Of a DNA stretch of 64,000 bases, positions 1-12,480 are shown piece after piece. The notes under the pieces were generated by a model. The model did not search any database and was not told where the DNA came from. It worked only from the letters and a program-made list of their open reading frames with translations. Source of the DNA: Tetragonia tetragonoides (taxonomy: Eukaryota > Streptophyta > Magnoliopsida > Caryophyllales > Aizoaceae); contig CM076141.1 of assembly GCA_038025085.1 (NCBI GenBank), positions 19,098,001 to 19,162,000 on the forward strand, written 5' to 3'. The position numbers were made by a program, and so were the translations under genes. Every line of letters starts with the position of its first letter. The first letter of the stretch is position 1.

Positions 1-441
1 ACCTAACAAACACTCACTTAACACAGAATGTAAGTTGCAAGTCACAACCCGATCACGCTTGCCCGTTATGTCCTAATTAAGTACAATTACCGTGGTATAA
101 TCAGTAAATATGATAATCTAAACAGTAAAAAATAATTAATCTAATATTTTATTTAAATTTCTTGATTTATTTAAATTAACCTAGGCTTTTGAAAACCCAT
201 ATTCGGGTTCCAAACGAATGCAGAAAAATAAAACAATTAAATAAAATTGTAGAAAATCGAAATAACTAATTACAAAAATAAAAAATCGAAACCCTAACTT
301 ATTGTGCAAGTCTCGACCACGGTCACCCCCAAGGGGACCCATGGTCAGACCATTAATCATCACCACCACCCACCGACCACCATGGCCAGCGATGGTGGCT
401 CGTCGGCGACCGGCGAACAGAGGAGAGAGAAAGATAGATTG

Positions 442-478
<37 letters not shown>

Positions 479-580
479 GCAAGTGTGAGAGAGAGAGCGG
501 GGAAGGGGGCGACGACACCAACCCATCATCGGCGCTCGCCAGGGTGGCGCGGCCGCGCGCGACAGGGCGACGGGGAGAGC

Positions 581-633
<53 letters not shown>

Positions 634-1074
634 TGTGTGTGTGTGTGTGTGTGTGTGCGGTTGAGAGAAAGGAGAGGGAGTCGGGTGAGAGAGAGGGAAG
701 GTGAGAGGGTTTGGTTCAGTTTTGCAAACTGATGAAATTTCCCATCTTTATGCTTATATATACAGACCCCCTGGTCAACCAAAGTCCATACTAGTAGGTT
801 TAGAAAAGCTTTAAATAATTTTTCTGATTTAATTTGCTAATTAAAGCTAAATAAAATAATATGAATAATTCTTATTCATATATAAAATAATTTAATTAAA
901 CTCTCCAACTTTGATAAAAATAAATTTTGAAAGTACTACAATAATAATTAATATTATTATGGCTTTAATTGAATAAATCGAATCATTGAACATAATTACG
1001 GTTTAATCTCCGAAACTACTTATAAAAGAACTATGAATCGATATAATAATTATGGAATATATTGGGGTATTACA
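1..1074 (-). repeat. 3' LTR (partial) of Tekay-like Ty3/gypsy element A
   Basis: This stretch aligns along its length with 3037-4189 in the same orientation, so it is the second LTR of one minus-strand element; its outer end lies before the window. On the minus strand it starts with TGTAATACCCC at 1074, directly after a polypurine tract. A TATA-like stretch on the minus strand is at about 755-762. Downstream of it the LTR is GA/TG-rich (microsatellites near 445-472 and 587-657), as in the other LTR copies of this family. Open frames across it are microsatellite artefacts. Confidence 0.85.
587..657. repeat. Compound (GA)n-(GT)n microsatellite
   Basis: A run of GA dinucleotides passes directly into a run of GT dinucleotides, inside the transcribed part of the LTR. 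A shorter GA run is at about 445-472. The sister LTR has an imperfect GA-rich tract at the same place, so the expansion is specific to this copy. Confidence 0.9.
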
Positions 1075-1583
1075 TTCTACCCTCCTTAGAAAAAGTTTCG
1101 TCCCGAAACTTGAAACTTGAAGTAATCGCTTCTCAAAACAAGACGACTTTACCCATACGATAGGACTACAACAAATGCAATGCGAGCAAACACAATCGTG
1201 ATCTAAGTCGATTAGCAATGCAACATGCAATGTTTGAACATGCAATTCGTGCAAAGTGTTAGACAAAACACGAAATTTCTAAGCGTGGCATTCCACCCTC
1301 CTTAAAAAGGGTTTCGTCCAGAAACTCATATAAAATTAGAACCTTCGATAAAGAGATCTGTGTAATTTTCGTGTATCATGGATTCAGCTTCCTATGTTGC
1401 CTCTTCTTGACCTTGACGAGACCAAATAACTTTCACAATCGGAATAGTCTTTGTTCGAGTCGAGCATTCCTTTCGGTCGGTGATCATGACTGGACATTCT
1501 TCATACGTCAAACTTTCATCAAGTTACTACTAATTTGGTTACAACTAAAACGAGATCGTGGTCTGGGTTGCTCTGATACCATT
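1075..1583 (-). mobile_element. Residual interior of element A (pol C-terminus fused to primer site)
   Basis: Read on the minus strand, a tRNA-iMet primer binding site (TGGTATCAGAGC, 1570-1581) is followed almost at once by sequence matching the last 60-70 codons of the pol of the other two copies: the chromodomain-like end with a recognisable RTKTIPIVKVIWSRQ-type stretch, broken by stops. Gag, protease, reverse transcriptase and most of integrase are absent. After it come polypurine tract 1 (about 1291-1306), a module of about 216 bp, and polypurine tract 2 (1075-1090). This is an internally deleted derivative that could only have moved with proteins supplied in trans. Confidence 0.8.
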
Positions 1584-4189
1584 TTTAATACCTCCGAATT
1601 TAAAACGATTTCCTAGGAGCTATCGACGTCATTATACATGACTCGACACCACTGAACCATCCCAAACCCGAGGGTAATTACTGCAACATTTATCGATGAG
1701 GAATAAATGCTAAGCAGAAAGAAAGGCTAGGTATCAAAAGGAACAAACTAAACAAACTAAAACGAATTAAAACATTAATATCAGAGTTGTCTATATAGTG
1801 AACTTAAGTCCTTTAAAAATATTATTACAAATTTGCCTTCAAGGGTACAAACCAAAATCCGAACATCTTAATGAAAAAAAGAGTCTAGAGAACAAGCCAA
1901 CATCTAAGCTTCCAGGCTACAAGTCCTCACTCAGCAACACCTGCACTTTGGTTTCCGTAACGGAAATAAGGTACAGAAGAAAAGAGAAGAAACAAAAGAA
2001 AACAGAAATCAGATAAACTGAATAAACGTCGTCCATACCCAGTAAAAACACTTTCGCAAACCTTACCTGGGTTTTAGAAGAATCTTTGAAATTCATTTGC
2101 ATACACAAGTTGTCATACATTCAAGCACACGCATACTCGATATTCAATTATATGCAATTCTTGCTTAGTGATCAATTGAACACAACTAGATAATCCATCT
2201 TAATTAGAGTAATAGGAGAGAGAATAGAACAGTGGTTACCCATACTGTTCATCGATAGATATTGACATGCCATGGACTTACTCTAGTGTATATTCACACC
2301 ATCTCTGACATAATAATTGATACGTAGAGAACTTAACAATTGGGGAATGATCCATCCCAAACACGCTACGAGGTGTCCATAAGTAACTTGGGAATCACGG
2401 ATACCTAGACTACATCAATTAGATATAATCCCGATTGCTCGACTCCTACTAGGGATCCATTAGGAGTCTTATTCTCAATTATAATTTCATTCAATTTGCA
2501 TTGGTTGGCTTAGTTGTACGACAAGACCACGACTTACTACTTCATTTCATGCTTATGACAATGAATAGTAATAATGATGATAATGAAATTTATGCATGTT
2601 AAGAAAAATCATGGCTTGATGAGTAAATATTGCAATCATGCTTACATATATGTCTAACAAAATTTCGGCAGTAAAACATGATAACCAAAATTGCAATCAA
2701 TCAATTACACTCATCAACATCATAATAGGTGCTCATTAGCACTCAATAATATTCCATTTCATTTAGTACATATAATATGACATAATAATAATACTATTTT
2801 CCATCACAAAACGTATTCAATAATCAGCATATGAACTAATTATTTAACGAAACTTCATAAACTCAACATGCTCATTATAATTCATAATTACAGTGAAGAA
2901 TATACTTCTAATTCACATAGTAAACGTCGATATAATTTAATCATGCTTCGCATATTAATTCACAGTAACTGGCATTTAGCACATAACAAGTCAAAACCTT
3001 TTTATGGTTTCGATAAAGAGGTAGGCACAATTCCTTACCTAACAAACGCTCACTTAACAGAATGTAAGCTCCAAGTCATGACCCGATCACGCTTGCCCGT
3101 TAGGTCCTAATTAAATACAATTACCGAGACATAATTAGTAAATACGAAAAATCTAAACAGTAACAAAATATTAGTCTAATATTTTATTTAAATTTTTTGA
3201 TTTATTTAAATCAACCTAGGCTTTTGAAAATCCAGATTCGGGTTCCAAACGAGCACAGAAAAATAAAAACAATTAAATAAAAATTGTAGAAAATCGAAAT
3301 AACTAATTACGAAAATTAAAAATCAAAACCCTAACTTATTGTGCAAGTCTCGACCATGGTCACCAACAAGGGGACCCATTGTAAGACCCATAATCATCAC
3401 CACCACCCACGGACCACCATGGTCGGCGGTGGTGGCTCGTCGGCGACCGGCAAACAGAGGAGAGAGAAAGAGAGGTTGCGAGAGAGAGATAGAGCGAAGG
3501 AGAGAAAGAGAACGAGCGACTGAGAGAGAGAGAGAGAGCGGGGAAGGTGGCAGCGATTCCGACCATCACCGGCGCTCGCGAAGGTGGCAACCTGGCGACG
3601 CTAGTGTGGCGCGGCTGCGCGCGAGATGGGGACGGAGACAGAGAAAACAGAGAGCGAAAGAGAGAAGGAGAAAGAGAGAGAAAGTAAGAAAGAGAGAGGG
3701 GGGAGGAGGCTCACCTGGAGGTGGCTTCTGGTGGTCCGGCGACCGGCAGTGGCCGGGGAGAGAGAGAGAGTGAGTGTGCTGTTGAGAGAGAGGAGAGGGA
3801 CTCAGGTGAGAGAGAGGGAATGTGAGAGTGTTTGGTTCAGTTTTGCAAACTGATGAAATTCCCCATCTTTATGCTTATATAGACCTCTAGTCAACCAAAG
3901 TCAATACTAGTAGGTTTAGGAAAGTTTTAAATAATTTTTCTGATTTAATTTGCTAATTAGTGCTGAATAAAATAATATTAATAATTCTTATTCATATATA
4001 AAATAATTTAATTAAACTCTCCAACTTTGAAAATATAAATTATGAAAGTCCCATGATAATAATTAATATTATTATGGCTTTAATTGAATAAATCGAATAA
4101 TTGAACATAATTACGATTTAATCTCCGAAACTATTTATAAAAGAATTATAAATCAATATAATAACTATGGAAAATATTGGGGTATCACA
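1584..4189 (-). repeat. 5' LTR of Tekay-like element A
   Basis: This LTR of about 2.6 kb is homologous to 1-1074 over its far part. On the minus strand it begins with TGTGATACCCC at 4189 and ends two bases before the primer site at 1581. A TATA-like stretch is at about 3876-3882 (minus strand), followed by GA-rich repeats (3460-3840). The flanking DNA beyond 4189 shows no family sequence, so this copy starts at the inner of the family's two possible LTR starts; the copy at 54239 starts at the outer one. Confidence 0.85.
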
Positions 4190-4653
4190 AGTTACGTCTT
4201 AAGGGGCAGAGCGTGAGAGCAATGGAGTTCCTAAATGAGGAGAGAGAGAGGGGAAAGAGGGAGAGATTAGAGAGAATGCGTGCTTAATATCTACATCAGT
4301 GATTTTTTTTTTGTCTTTTTTTTTGCCTTTGTTTCCCATACATTTATGATTTATAGCAAGTTAAATCTCAGCCAGTGATTGTAGAATAGACGATCTAGAT
4401 TAAGAGCTCACATTATTCGCATATATGTGGAATTTGCACCAGATCTCGATTCTATTACTATTTTGGGTCATCAATTTTATTAAGTTTTATATTTACAAGT
4501 ATGAGAGCACTGGGTGCCACCTTTGGGTTTAATAACAAGTATTTTGACATGACAATATATATTTGACTAATATTACGGGGATAAGTGTGTGTAATGTCAC
4601 AAGTGTCACATATAGAGTCATCATTTCTATTAAGTTATATATTTGTGGCTAGT
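4190..4653. other. Intergenic DNA, no gene; degenerate repeat begins
   Basis: I see no coding capacity. The first part is purine-rich. From about 4500 there is a phrase of the type TATTTGACTAATATT, then GGGATAAG, then AATGTCAC, then AAGTTATATATTTGTGG. It recurs in degenerate form on the far side of the LINE (9780-11550), so the LINE was inserted into this repeat. Confidence 0.6.
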
Positions 4654-4728
4654 AAATGACATGTTGAGATTAAAAAGTCTCTTAGTGTTTCTCTCCCTAG
4701 ACCTAGGTTCTCTCGGGTTCCCGTCGCC

Positions 4729-6219
4729 ATGGCAAAGAACCCAAAACATAGAGTGAGACCTCGGAAAAATCCTCAAAAATCCAACAAAAAACCTCAATCT
4801 ATTAATCAATCGTAGAATAGTTCTGGTAATAAGCAATTGAATGATAAAAATTCTGAATCGCACAAACAACCGTGCACTGAGGATGCTAGAAAAGCGAAAG
4901 AGGTGGATGAGCTCCAACAAATTGAACCACTGGAATCCGATCTCAGCTCTGATTCTTCGCAAATTGGTACCCCGATCAGTTCTACGGAACCTTCCAATCA
5001 GGTGGTAATGGGCTCGGCAGTGAAGAAGCAACTTTGGACGGCCACAATGTCGAACCCGCGCCCGAGAGACTAATCAACGTGACTGGGCTGCTGAAATGGA
5101 ACCAGTTCTGGAACAGATTGAACCAATAATGGTGGATAAGGAACCAGAAGCTGATGGAAATGACAGAGCTGCCTTCACTCCGAATGGATTCAATTTGGGG
5201 TTCGACCCGAAGCAGTCGTTGCCTATGCATCAAGGTAAAACTATTGGTAACATTACCTTCTCTGATATACAAGATGAAGTTGAGTATTGGAAAAGTGCCA
5301 TAGTTTGCTATGTTTTGGGGGCTAATCCTCCACTTGAGGTGATGATAAGTTTTTTTTATCGTATTTGGGGGTATTTGGGTGTTGATAAGGTGTCTAGTCT
5401 TCCCAAGGGACTATTTCTTGTTCACTTTGCCACCATTGATGATAGAAATAAGGCTTTGAATGATGATCAAATTATGTTTGATAATAAGCCCGTTATCATG
5501 AAACCTTGGACCTCTGAGATTGACCTGAGGAAGGAGACATTAGATAAAGTTTCAATATGGGTGAAATTGCATGAGCTTGATGTGAAATATTGGGGACAAG
5601 ATAACATGTTTAGAATAGCATCTCTGCTGGGGAGAGTGAGTAAAGCTGATGAAGCCACTATGGATAAAAGTCGCCTAGGTTTTGCTAAGCTGCTAATTGA
5701 GGTTACTTGGGTCAAAATTTTCCTGATAATATTCAATTTGAAGATGAATGGGGTAGCTTAATCAATATCAGAGTTACATATGATTGGAAGCCTACTCTCT
5801 GCTCCAAATGTTCTGGAATTGGTCATGTTGATGAAAATTGCAGGAAAACTGAGCTAGCCACAAAACAGTAAAAAAAACAGCTACAAAATCAGCCACAAAA
5901 GCAGCCAAAGAGCAAGTGGGTTTATCAACCATAAAAGATACAACCTACTACTCCTCAAGTACAACAAATTATTGATGAGGAGGGAATTCAACTTGTAGTT
6001 GATAATGGGAGAAATAAAGGGAAGGGTGTTGTCTCTACTGAAGTCATTTCAGTTGGAAACTCCTTTGCTGAACTCGATAAGGAAACTGGGACCTGTCACT
6101 TGGGAATTGTGAATGGAATGAATGCACAGGGGGATAAAGGGGAATCAAGCATGTCAAAAGATCACATTACTTCCCATGTAAATGGTGCGGGGGACCTACC
6201 CTCTTCTAGTCATGGATAA
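4729..6219 (+). pseudogene. LINE ORF1 (DUF4283 plus CCHC zinc knuckle), broken
   Basis: ORF1 of plant L1 elements is a nucleic-acid-binding protein that coats the LINE RNA. The ATG at 4729 opens a basic N-terminus and meets a stop at 4813-4815. The same frame continues to 5073. The DUF4283-like domain is in the next frame (5096-5761), with a typical VSIWVKLHELDVKYWGQDN segment. The first frame then resumes with a zinc knuckle C-X2-C-X4-H-X4-C at 5800-5841 and runs to 6219 through further stops (near 5870 and 5931). Two compensating frameshifts and several stops make it non-functional. The DUF4283 assignment rests on recognised motifs, not on a search. Confidence 0.8.
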
Positions 6220-9200
6220 TATCAGCTGCTGGAATATTAGGGGTCTAAACAGTCCTACAAAATAGTGTGAGATTAACTCCTTTCTTTATCAACACAGAGT
6301 AGGATTGGCTGGACTCCTAGATACAAGGGTTAAGGCTACAAATTTGCATACAACCACCCTTACTAGTTTTGATAGTTGGAGCCTTACAAACTAATCATGC
6401 TTACCACTACAATTCCAGAATCTGGGTCTTGTGGAAACCTCACATTTTTTATTTGAACATCAAAGAAATGTCTGCACAGCACATTCATTGTGAGCTTGTA
6501 CATAAAGGCACAGATATGAAATTTGCGTACACTATTGTTTATGCTTTTAATGACGCAGCTGATAGGATACCTCTCTGGAATTCTTTATGCACAATTAGTA
6601 ACTCTATGAACATGCCTTGGATTGTGTGTGGGGACTTCAACAATGTTCTAGACTATAATGAAAGACTGGGAGCTCCTGTTACTCTAGGAGAGACTGTTCA
6701 GCTTAGAGATTGCTTGTCTCATTGTGAACTTCATGAAGTTAAAACATCTGGGAGTTTTCTTTTACTTGGAATAACAAGCAGCCTGGAGATAAAAGGGTGT
6801 TCAGTAGACTTGATGGAGTTGTAGTTAATGACAACTTGTCTGTTCAATTTCCTATGACTGAAGCCAAATTTCTACCTGAAGGCTCTTATGATCACTGCCC
6901 TGCAATCATCACTTTTCATGATTTTAGTACTCAAGGGCGTAAATCCTTTAAATACTTTAATATGTGGAGTCAATTGCCTGAGTTCATTGAAAATGTGAAG
7001 AATGGTTGAAAGATAGTAGTTATTAGAGTTCATATGTTTCAACTGGTGACAAAAGTGAAAAAAACTCAAGCCTATTTTCAAGGCTATGAATGATGAAGGA
7101 TGTGGTGACATCTGCAAGGGGGTTGTGCAAGCTTATGACCAGCTGATTAAATGTCAAGAAGCTTTGCAGTAGGACCCTGCTAATATTTTTCTTAGAGATG
7201 CTGAAATTGTAGCTTTGAAAGCTTATAGACTAATATATGGATAAAGTTAGAGTGAGCTTTTTGAAACAGAAGAGTAAAATGCATTGGCTTCAACAGGGTG
7301 ATGCAAATACTTCTTTCTTCAATAGCAGTATAAGAATGAGAAGAGAAACAAATAGCATTTATACTATCTATGATGGGAATGGCCAGCTAAAAAGTAACCC
7401 CACTGAGGTTGCTCATGCTTTCATTGATTATTATCAAAACTTGTTGGGTACTTCTAGCGCAGATATAGCTTCTGTCAATATGAACCTAGTTAGACAAGGA
7501 GCAGTACTAAATGACCAGCAAAGACACCTGCTATGTCTTCCTTTCACTCCTGAAAAAGTTAAAACTGCTTTATTTTCCATTCCAGGTGACAAGTCCCCAC
7601 GGCCAGATGGATTCACTTCCCAATTTTACAAAGATGCTTGGGATATTGTTGGTGAGGATTTTGTGACAGCTATTCTTGACTTCTTCAAGTATGGGAAGCT
7701 TTTAAAGCAGATTAACACTACTTCAATCACTTTGATACTTAATAAGACACAATCTACTTCTGTAGCTGATTATAGACCCATAGCATGTTATTCTGTGATC
7801 TATAAATGTATCTCGAAGATGCTTTGCATGAGATTAAAACATGTTTTGCCTTCTATTATTGATGAGGTACAAGGAGCTTTTGTAGGAAACATGTTCATTG
7901 TGCAGAATGTTATGATAGCCCAAGATTTGGTCAACCACTATAAAAGACAAGCTACATCTGCAAGATGCATGTTAAAGGTGGATTTAAAGAAAGCCTGCGA
8001 TAGTATAGAATGAGATTTTCTTGAAGAAATGATGATTGCTTTGAACTTTCCTCCTTTCTTTACTCAATGGATTATGGTATCTGTGAGATCTCCATATTAT
8101 TCCTTGGTGATTAATGGATCCCTGAATGGGTTTTTTCATGGCAAGAGAGGTCTTCATCAAGGTGACCCTCTATCTCCTCTCTTATTTGTGATTAGCATGG
8201 AATATCTATCCAGAATTCTGTCTACTGTTGGTGATATGGCTAACTTTCAGTTTCATGCAAAGTGTAAAAGCCTTAAGCTTAATCACCTCTGTTTTGCTGA
8301 TGATCTTTTGATGTTCTGTAATGGTGATTACAATTCTGTCATGCTACTACTCAGAGGTTTTGAAACCTTTTCAAAGGCCACTGGATTAGTGGCTAACAAA
8401 AGTAAGTCTGCAATTTACCACTGTAATATGGAACCTGATGTTGTTAACAGGCTCACTTTGATTTCTGGGTACCAAATTGGTTTTCTACCTTTTAGATACT
8501 TAGGAGTCCCTGTTTCCTCCAAAAATCTTTCTGTGGTTGATTGTGACATACTAGTTGAAAAAGTGATTTGCTAGAATTCGATGTTGGGGGTCCAAACATC
8601 TCACATATGCTGGAAGGGTTACCTTTATCAACTCTGTGCTTCTTACTCTTCATATATACTGGGCTTCTATGTTTATTCTCCCCAAGACTATTCTCCACAA
8701 AATTACAGCCAGATGTAGGAATTATCTTTGGGATGGGAAAGCTGTATATGTTAGAGCACCCATTGCATGGGACTTTGTATGCAAATCAAAAACTACTGGT
8801 GGCCTAGGCATTAAAGACTGTTATGCTTGGAATGTGGCTGCAATGGGGAAATATGCTTGGTGGGTTACATCTAAAATAGATTCTTTGTGGGTTAGATGGA
8901 TTCATCATGTGTACTTGAAAGGAAAAAGCTGGTGGGAGTACAATATTACTCCTTCTACCAACTGGTCATGGAGAAAGATTTGTGCTTTTAGAGATCAATT
9001 CAAGCAAGGCTATGATAATGAGAAATGGTCTGGTGAGGCAAATGGCAAGTATACAGTAAAGAGTGGCTATGTTTGGCTTTGTGGCTCCCATGATAAAGTC
9101 ACTAGGGCTCCTTGGATTTGGAACAGGATGAACCAGCCTAAGCATTCATTTATTGCTTGGATTGCTGCGCATAACAGGTTGCAAACGAAAGACATGTTAT

Positions 9201-9583
9201 ACAAGATAAAAGTGTGTGATGATGTTTGTATTTTGTGTGGTTCTGCCACTGAAACATCTAGTTACATTTTCTCGTCCTGCCCATTTAGTTACGGATGCTG
9301 GGTGATTATGAGAGACTGGTTGCAAATTAAAACTCAGCATATGGACATCTGGAAACTCTGCAGGTGGATATCCCGACAAAGAAAATTCATGCGCAGTGTC
9401 ATGTATGCAGGGATGGTCAGTCTATTGTACAACATATGGAGATGTCGAAATGAGGCATTTTGGGATCATGTTGTCATGAAGCCTGAAACTGTCGTGAAGA
9501 AAATTAAAGCTGATCTGAAAGATAGGATTTATGCAATTATTCCTACAGTTCAAAAGGACAGGGATTGGTTTGCAACTTTGTAG
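6212..9583 (+). pseudogene. LINE ORF2 (endonuclease, reverse transcriptase, zf-RVT), broken
   Basis: This is the replicase of an L1-type LINE. It starts MDNISCWNIRGLN, the typical start of the apurinic-like endonuclease; later endonuclease motifs are GDFNNVL (about 6640) and SYDHCP (about 6885). The reverse transcriptase spans about 7237-8574 with KSPRPDGFTSQFYK, HQGDPLSPLLF and the catalytic FADD (about 8295). The C-terminal part (8636-9583) has the zinc-binding zf-RVT region with Trp-rich blocks and C-X2-C (CILCG). Stops occur at about 6266, in the endonuclease, at about 8011 and 8572, and there are frameshifts near 6770 and 8580-8640. The reading frame is otherwise well preserved, implying a moderately recent insertion. 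Confidence 0.88.
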
Positions 9584-9771
9584 CTTTTCCATGTTTCCCT
9601 TTGTTATGACTACCCTTGGTTTTAGATGGGCCCTTTCTAGAAGGTAACATCTTGCTTTGGGTATGTGTGATGTATTTAGGGGGGTATGCCCCCCTGGATG
9701 GTGTATGAATGGTTTTTCAAGTAATACAATCTCTGATTACTTACCGAAAAAATAAAATAAAAATGACATGT

Positions 9772-10850
9772 GATATTTAACTGATATTTGACTAACATTT
9801 GCGCGGATAACAGTAAGTTATGTGACAACTAACAGGTGACTAATATTATTTGCCTAATATTAAGTTCAAAAAAACAATTTATTATTTGCTTTATATTATT
9901 TTTAGGGGACAACCAGATGTAATATGACAATGATCGCATATAAAGTCATCATTTTCAAGTTATGCAATTGCGGGTATTACGTGGTAAGTGATATATTTGA
10001 CTAATATCTTCGGAGATAAGCACATGTTATGGTACAACTAACATGTGATTGATATTTGTAGAATAGTTGTAGGTAATGTGACAATGGTACACTTTTCGTC
10101 ACTGTTTCCTTTATTAAATTCAATATTCGTTGGTATAATAAGCATTGGGTACCTGACAATTGATATGTGAATAATATTTGTGGGATAAGCGCAAGTATTT
10201 GGTTTAGCTATCATATTTTGGGTAAGATCGTAAGGAACGTGACAAGTGTAACAACGTGATTAGTTAATAATTATTTTGCTCTTTTTGTTTTCATTTTGGT
10301 GAGTAATTAGTTGTCAATATCCTGTTGTAATTGCAATAGCCTATTCATATTCATTCTTTTTTCTTTAATTAGAATTACGTTAATACAACCTTAATGGCCA
10401 GCTTTAATGTTTTCAAAATGAAAAAAAAAAAAACTTTTATTGGGTATAGATCAGATGGTGAATATTTGGGGGAATAGATGTACATAATGTAACAAGGTCT
10501 ACACAACTGTGGGTATAAACGCAGGTAACATACAAGTGTCACATTTTGATGAATTACATAATATTTTTCCTTTTTCTAGATGGTGAGTTGTCGCTATTTT
10601 TCCAATTGGAACAGATTTGTCTTTCAACTTTTATATTTTAATTAGTGAAATACATTGTAGGCACAAACAAATGTTCATGTGTCACTTCGAAAATTAAATT
10701 AGTCAAAGTCAAATGAATATCCATAAATTAGCATATTTTGTGAATAATAAATTAATTATTTTAGGTACATTAAAAACCTATTTTTTAATTAGTTTATTTT
10801 CTATTATTAAGGCTAAAAGACCTTTTAAAATGGGCTTTGAACTATTAAAG
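9772..10850. repeat. Degenerate repeat DNA flanking the LINE
   Basis: No gene is visible. A phrase resembling TATTTGACTAATATTTG, GGGATAAGC, AATGTGACAA and TTAAGTTATATATTTGTGGGTAT recurs several times at about 9780, 9915-10040, 10050-10200 and 10440-10560, and again at 11370-11550. The copies are strongly diverged and irregularly spaced, so this is a decayed local repeat and not a clean satellite. Confidence 0.5.
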
Positions 10851-10869
10851 TATGTCTTGACTACCAAGT

Positions 10870-11290
10870 CTCTATAAGAAGGCCCATGACTACCAAGTCC
10901 AATAAAAAGCCTAAGGAGAGAGCTTTCTCTATAAATGGAGCTTTCTACTCTCTTTTAAGGGGGGCAGTCATTCTCCATCCAAGCTGAGGAGGTGAACCAC
11001 AAATCCAAGGAGACATCGAGTCACTCAGAGCTCAAGTTATCAAGCCTTCAAACATTGAACGAGATCAAGCCTAATTTGGCCCGCATTCCACAAATCAAAC
11101 TAAATACGACCCGCGTTATCAACCCTCAATACGACCCGCGTTCAGTTAATCAAATCAAAGTCAAGTGCAGATTGAATCAGGGATCAAATTAGAGATTGTA
11201 ACTCATTTTCATGTCAATGAAATTAATTTATTTATTCATATGTATTGTCTCTGTTATTTATTTTATGATGCGAAATTTGTGTTTACATAC
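10870..11290 (+). repeat. LTR-like segment with TATA box and polyadenylation-like region
   Basis: A TATA-like TCTATAAATGG (about 10930) is followed about 280 bp later by an AT-rich stretch with TCAATGAAATTAATTTATTT, as in the R region of plant LTRs, and a possible end at TTTGTGTTTACA (about 11290). A short repeat containing ACCCGCGTT occurs twice or more within it. There is no coding sequence or clear terminal repeat. It could be a solo LTR, the terminal part of a small non-autonomous retroelement, or a promoter relic. Confidence 0.3.
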
Positions 11291-11559
11291 ATATCAAGGG
11301 ACAGTTTGATCAAACCGCGGGTTGTTTAATAACAAAAATTACATTAGTTTCTATAAGCGTATGCTACGCGAAAATTGACTATTATTTGTAGGGATAACCA
11401 TTGTAATATGACAAGCGTTAAATATTTAATTAAGTTTTGTATTTGAGGGTATGAACATTGGTTAGACATGTGACTAAATTTATAAGGATCTGCGAAAATA
11501 AAATGACATGGACCATATGTGGAGCAACAATTTATTAAGTTACATATATGATGACCCTG

Positions 11560-12000
11560 CTTGGCAATTGGCTAGTGGCATTAGTTGTTGGCTGATGGCT
11601 GGTGGTTGGTGGTCGATAGCTTGTATTGTTAGATGATTTGACTGGCTGGTAACATTGGATGTTTGGAAAGAGATGTTTGGTGACATTGGCTGGTAACCTT
11701 AGCTGGTTATATGTAAAATGACCTATAAGGATATTCATATGATAGAGGAATTTGATGGCATATAAGTAAATGATTGCAAGTCTTGGACTATCTTATCATT
11801 GGACTACATTAATGCCACCAGCCAATACCCAAAAGCTACCCTCATTGGCTTTTCAAAAGTTGGCTTGTGGGAACCCAAAAGCCAATCTCACAAGCTAACA
11901 TTCAAACACCAATATTGGATGGTGGACTGGTCAAACATCCAATTTTGCCAAAAGCCACCCACAAGCCAATATCCAAATACGCCCGATGTACAATTGGAAT
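11560..12000. repeat. Foldback (MITE-like) repeat
   Basis: The left part is rich in GGCTGGTGGT/TTGGATGTTTGG phrases. The right part carries their reverse complements (CCACCAGCCAAT, CAAACATCCAA, AAAAGCCACCC) up to about 11985. This indicates a snap-back element of about 0.4 kb. The termini and target duplication are not clear enough to assign a superfamily. Confidence 0.4.
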
Positions 12001-12250
12001 TAAAGTGACAAGTGATAGATATTATGTTACTTTTTTAATAGGACAGTATTATGAAATGTCTAATATTTCGACAGGTCACCATTTTCCATTATTCATTGTA
12101 TACTTATAAATAATTTTAAAAACTCCAAATAATCTGAACATATTAAAAATATAGTGATAAACTGGTCGTCCAAAGTCCTAGTATTTGTCAATATCTCAGT
12201 ATCATTCATCCACTATCATGACTACATAAATAGATTCTTCTTCTACCAAA

Positions 12251-12480
12251 AAGGGTGGTGGTCTAGTGGTTCTAAGCTTACTCCCAAGTGGTTTGGTAAT
12301 ATGTCTGCTGGCTTTCAGAAACTATACTAGCCCCTTGTTGGAGCTATATTAACGGGACAAGTGCTTACGCTGGTTGTTCAGTTAGTCTGATAGGTTCGCT
12401 GTTGAACACGAGAGTTCGAACATGATGTAGCAAGGGTGTCTTGGTCGCCATTGACTTGTACCCTCTTTTTTGATGAAAAT
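12251..12480 (+). repeat. Possible tRNA-derived SINE
   Basis: TGGTCTAGTGG (12259-12269) fits a pol III box A and GAGTTCGAAC (12412-12421) resembles box B. A T-run and an A-rich tail follow. The spacing of about 150 bp between the boxes is too long for an ordinary SINE, so the boxes may belong to a composite, or the match may be chance. Confidence 0.35.

Larger units (their letters stand above)
4665..9760 (+). mobile_element. L1-type LINE retrotransposon, full length, inactive
   Basis: The element is flanked by an 11-bp direct repeat, AAATGACATGT, at 4654-4664 and 9761-9771. Its order is 5' UTR, ORF1 (nucleic-acid binding), ORF2 (endonuclease, reverse transcriptase, C-terminal zinc-binding domain), a short 3' UTR and an A-rich tail ending near 9760. 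ORF2's ATG lies inside the end of ORF1 (ATGGATAA, 6212-6219). Both ORFs carry stops and frameshifts, so the element is dead, but its ends are intact, which shows a complete insertion and not a truncated one. Confidence 0.92.

Noticed and set aside
302..782. Overlapping open frames on both strands with Arg-Glu or Leu-Ser runs
   Set aside because: They are translations of the GA/GT microsatellite in an LTR; no start context, domain or conservation in the sister LTR supports a gene.
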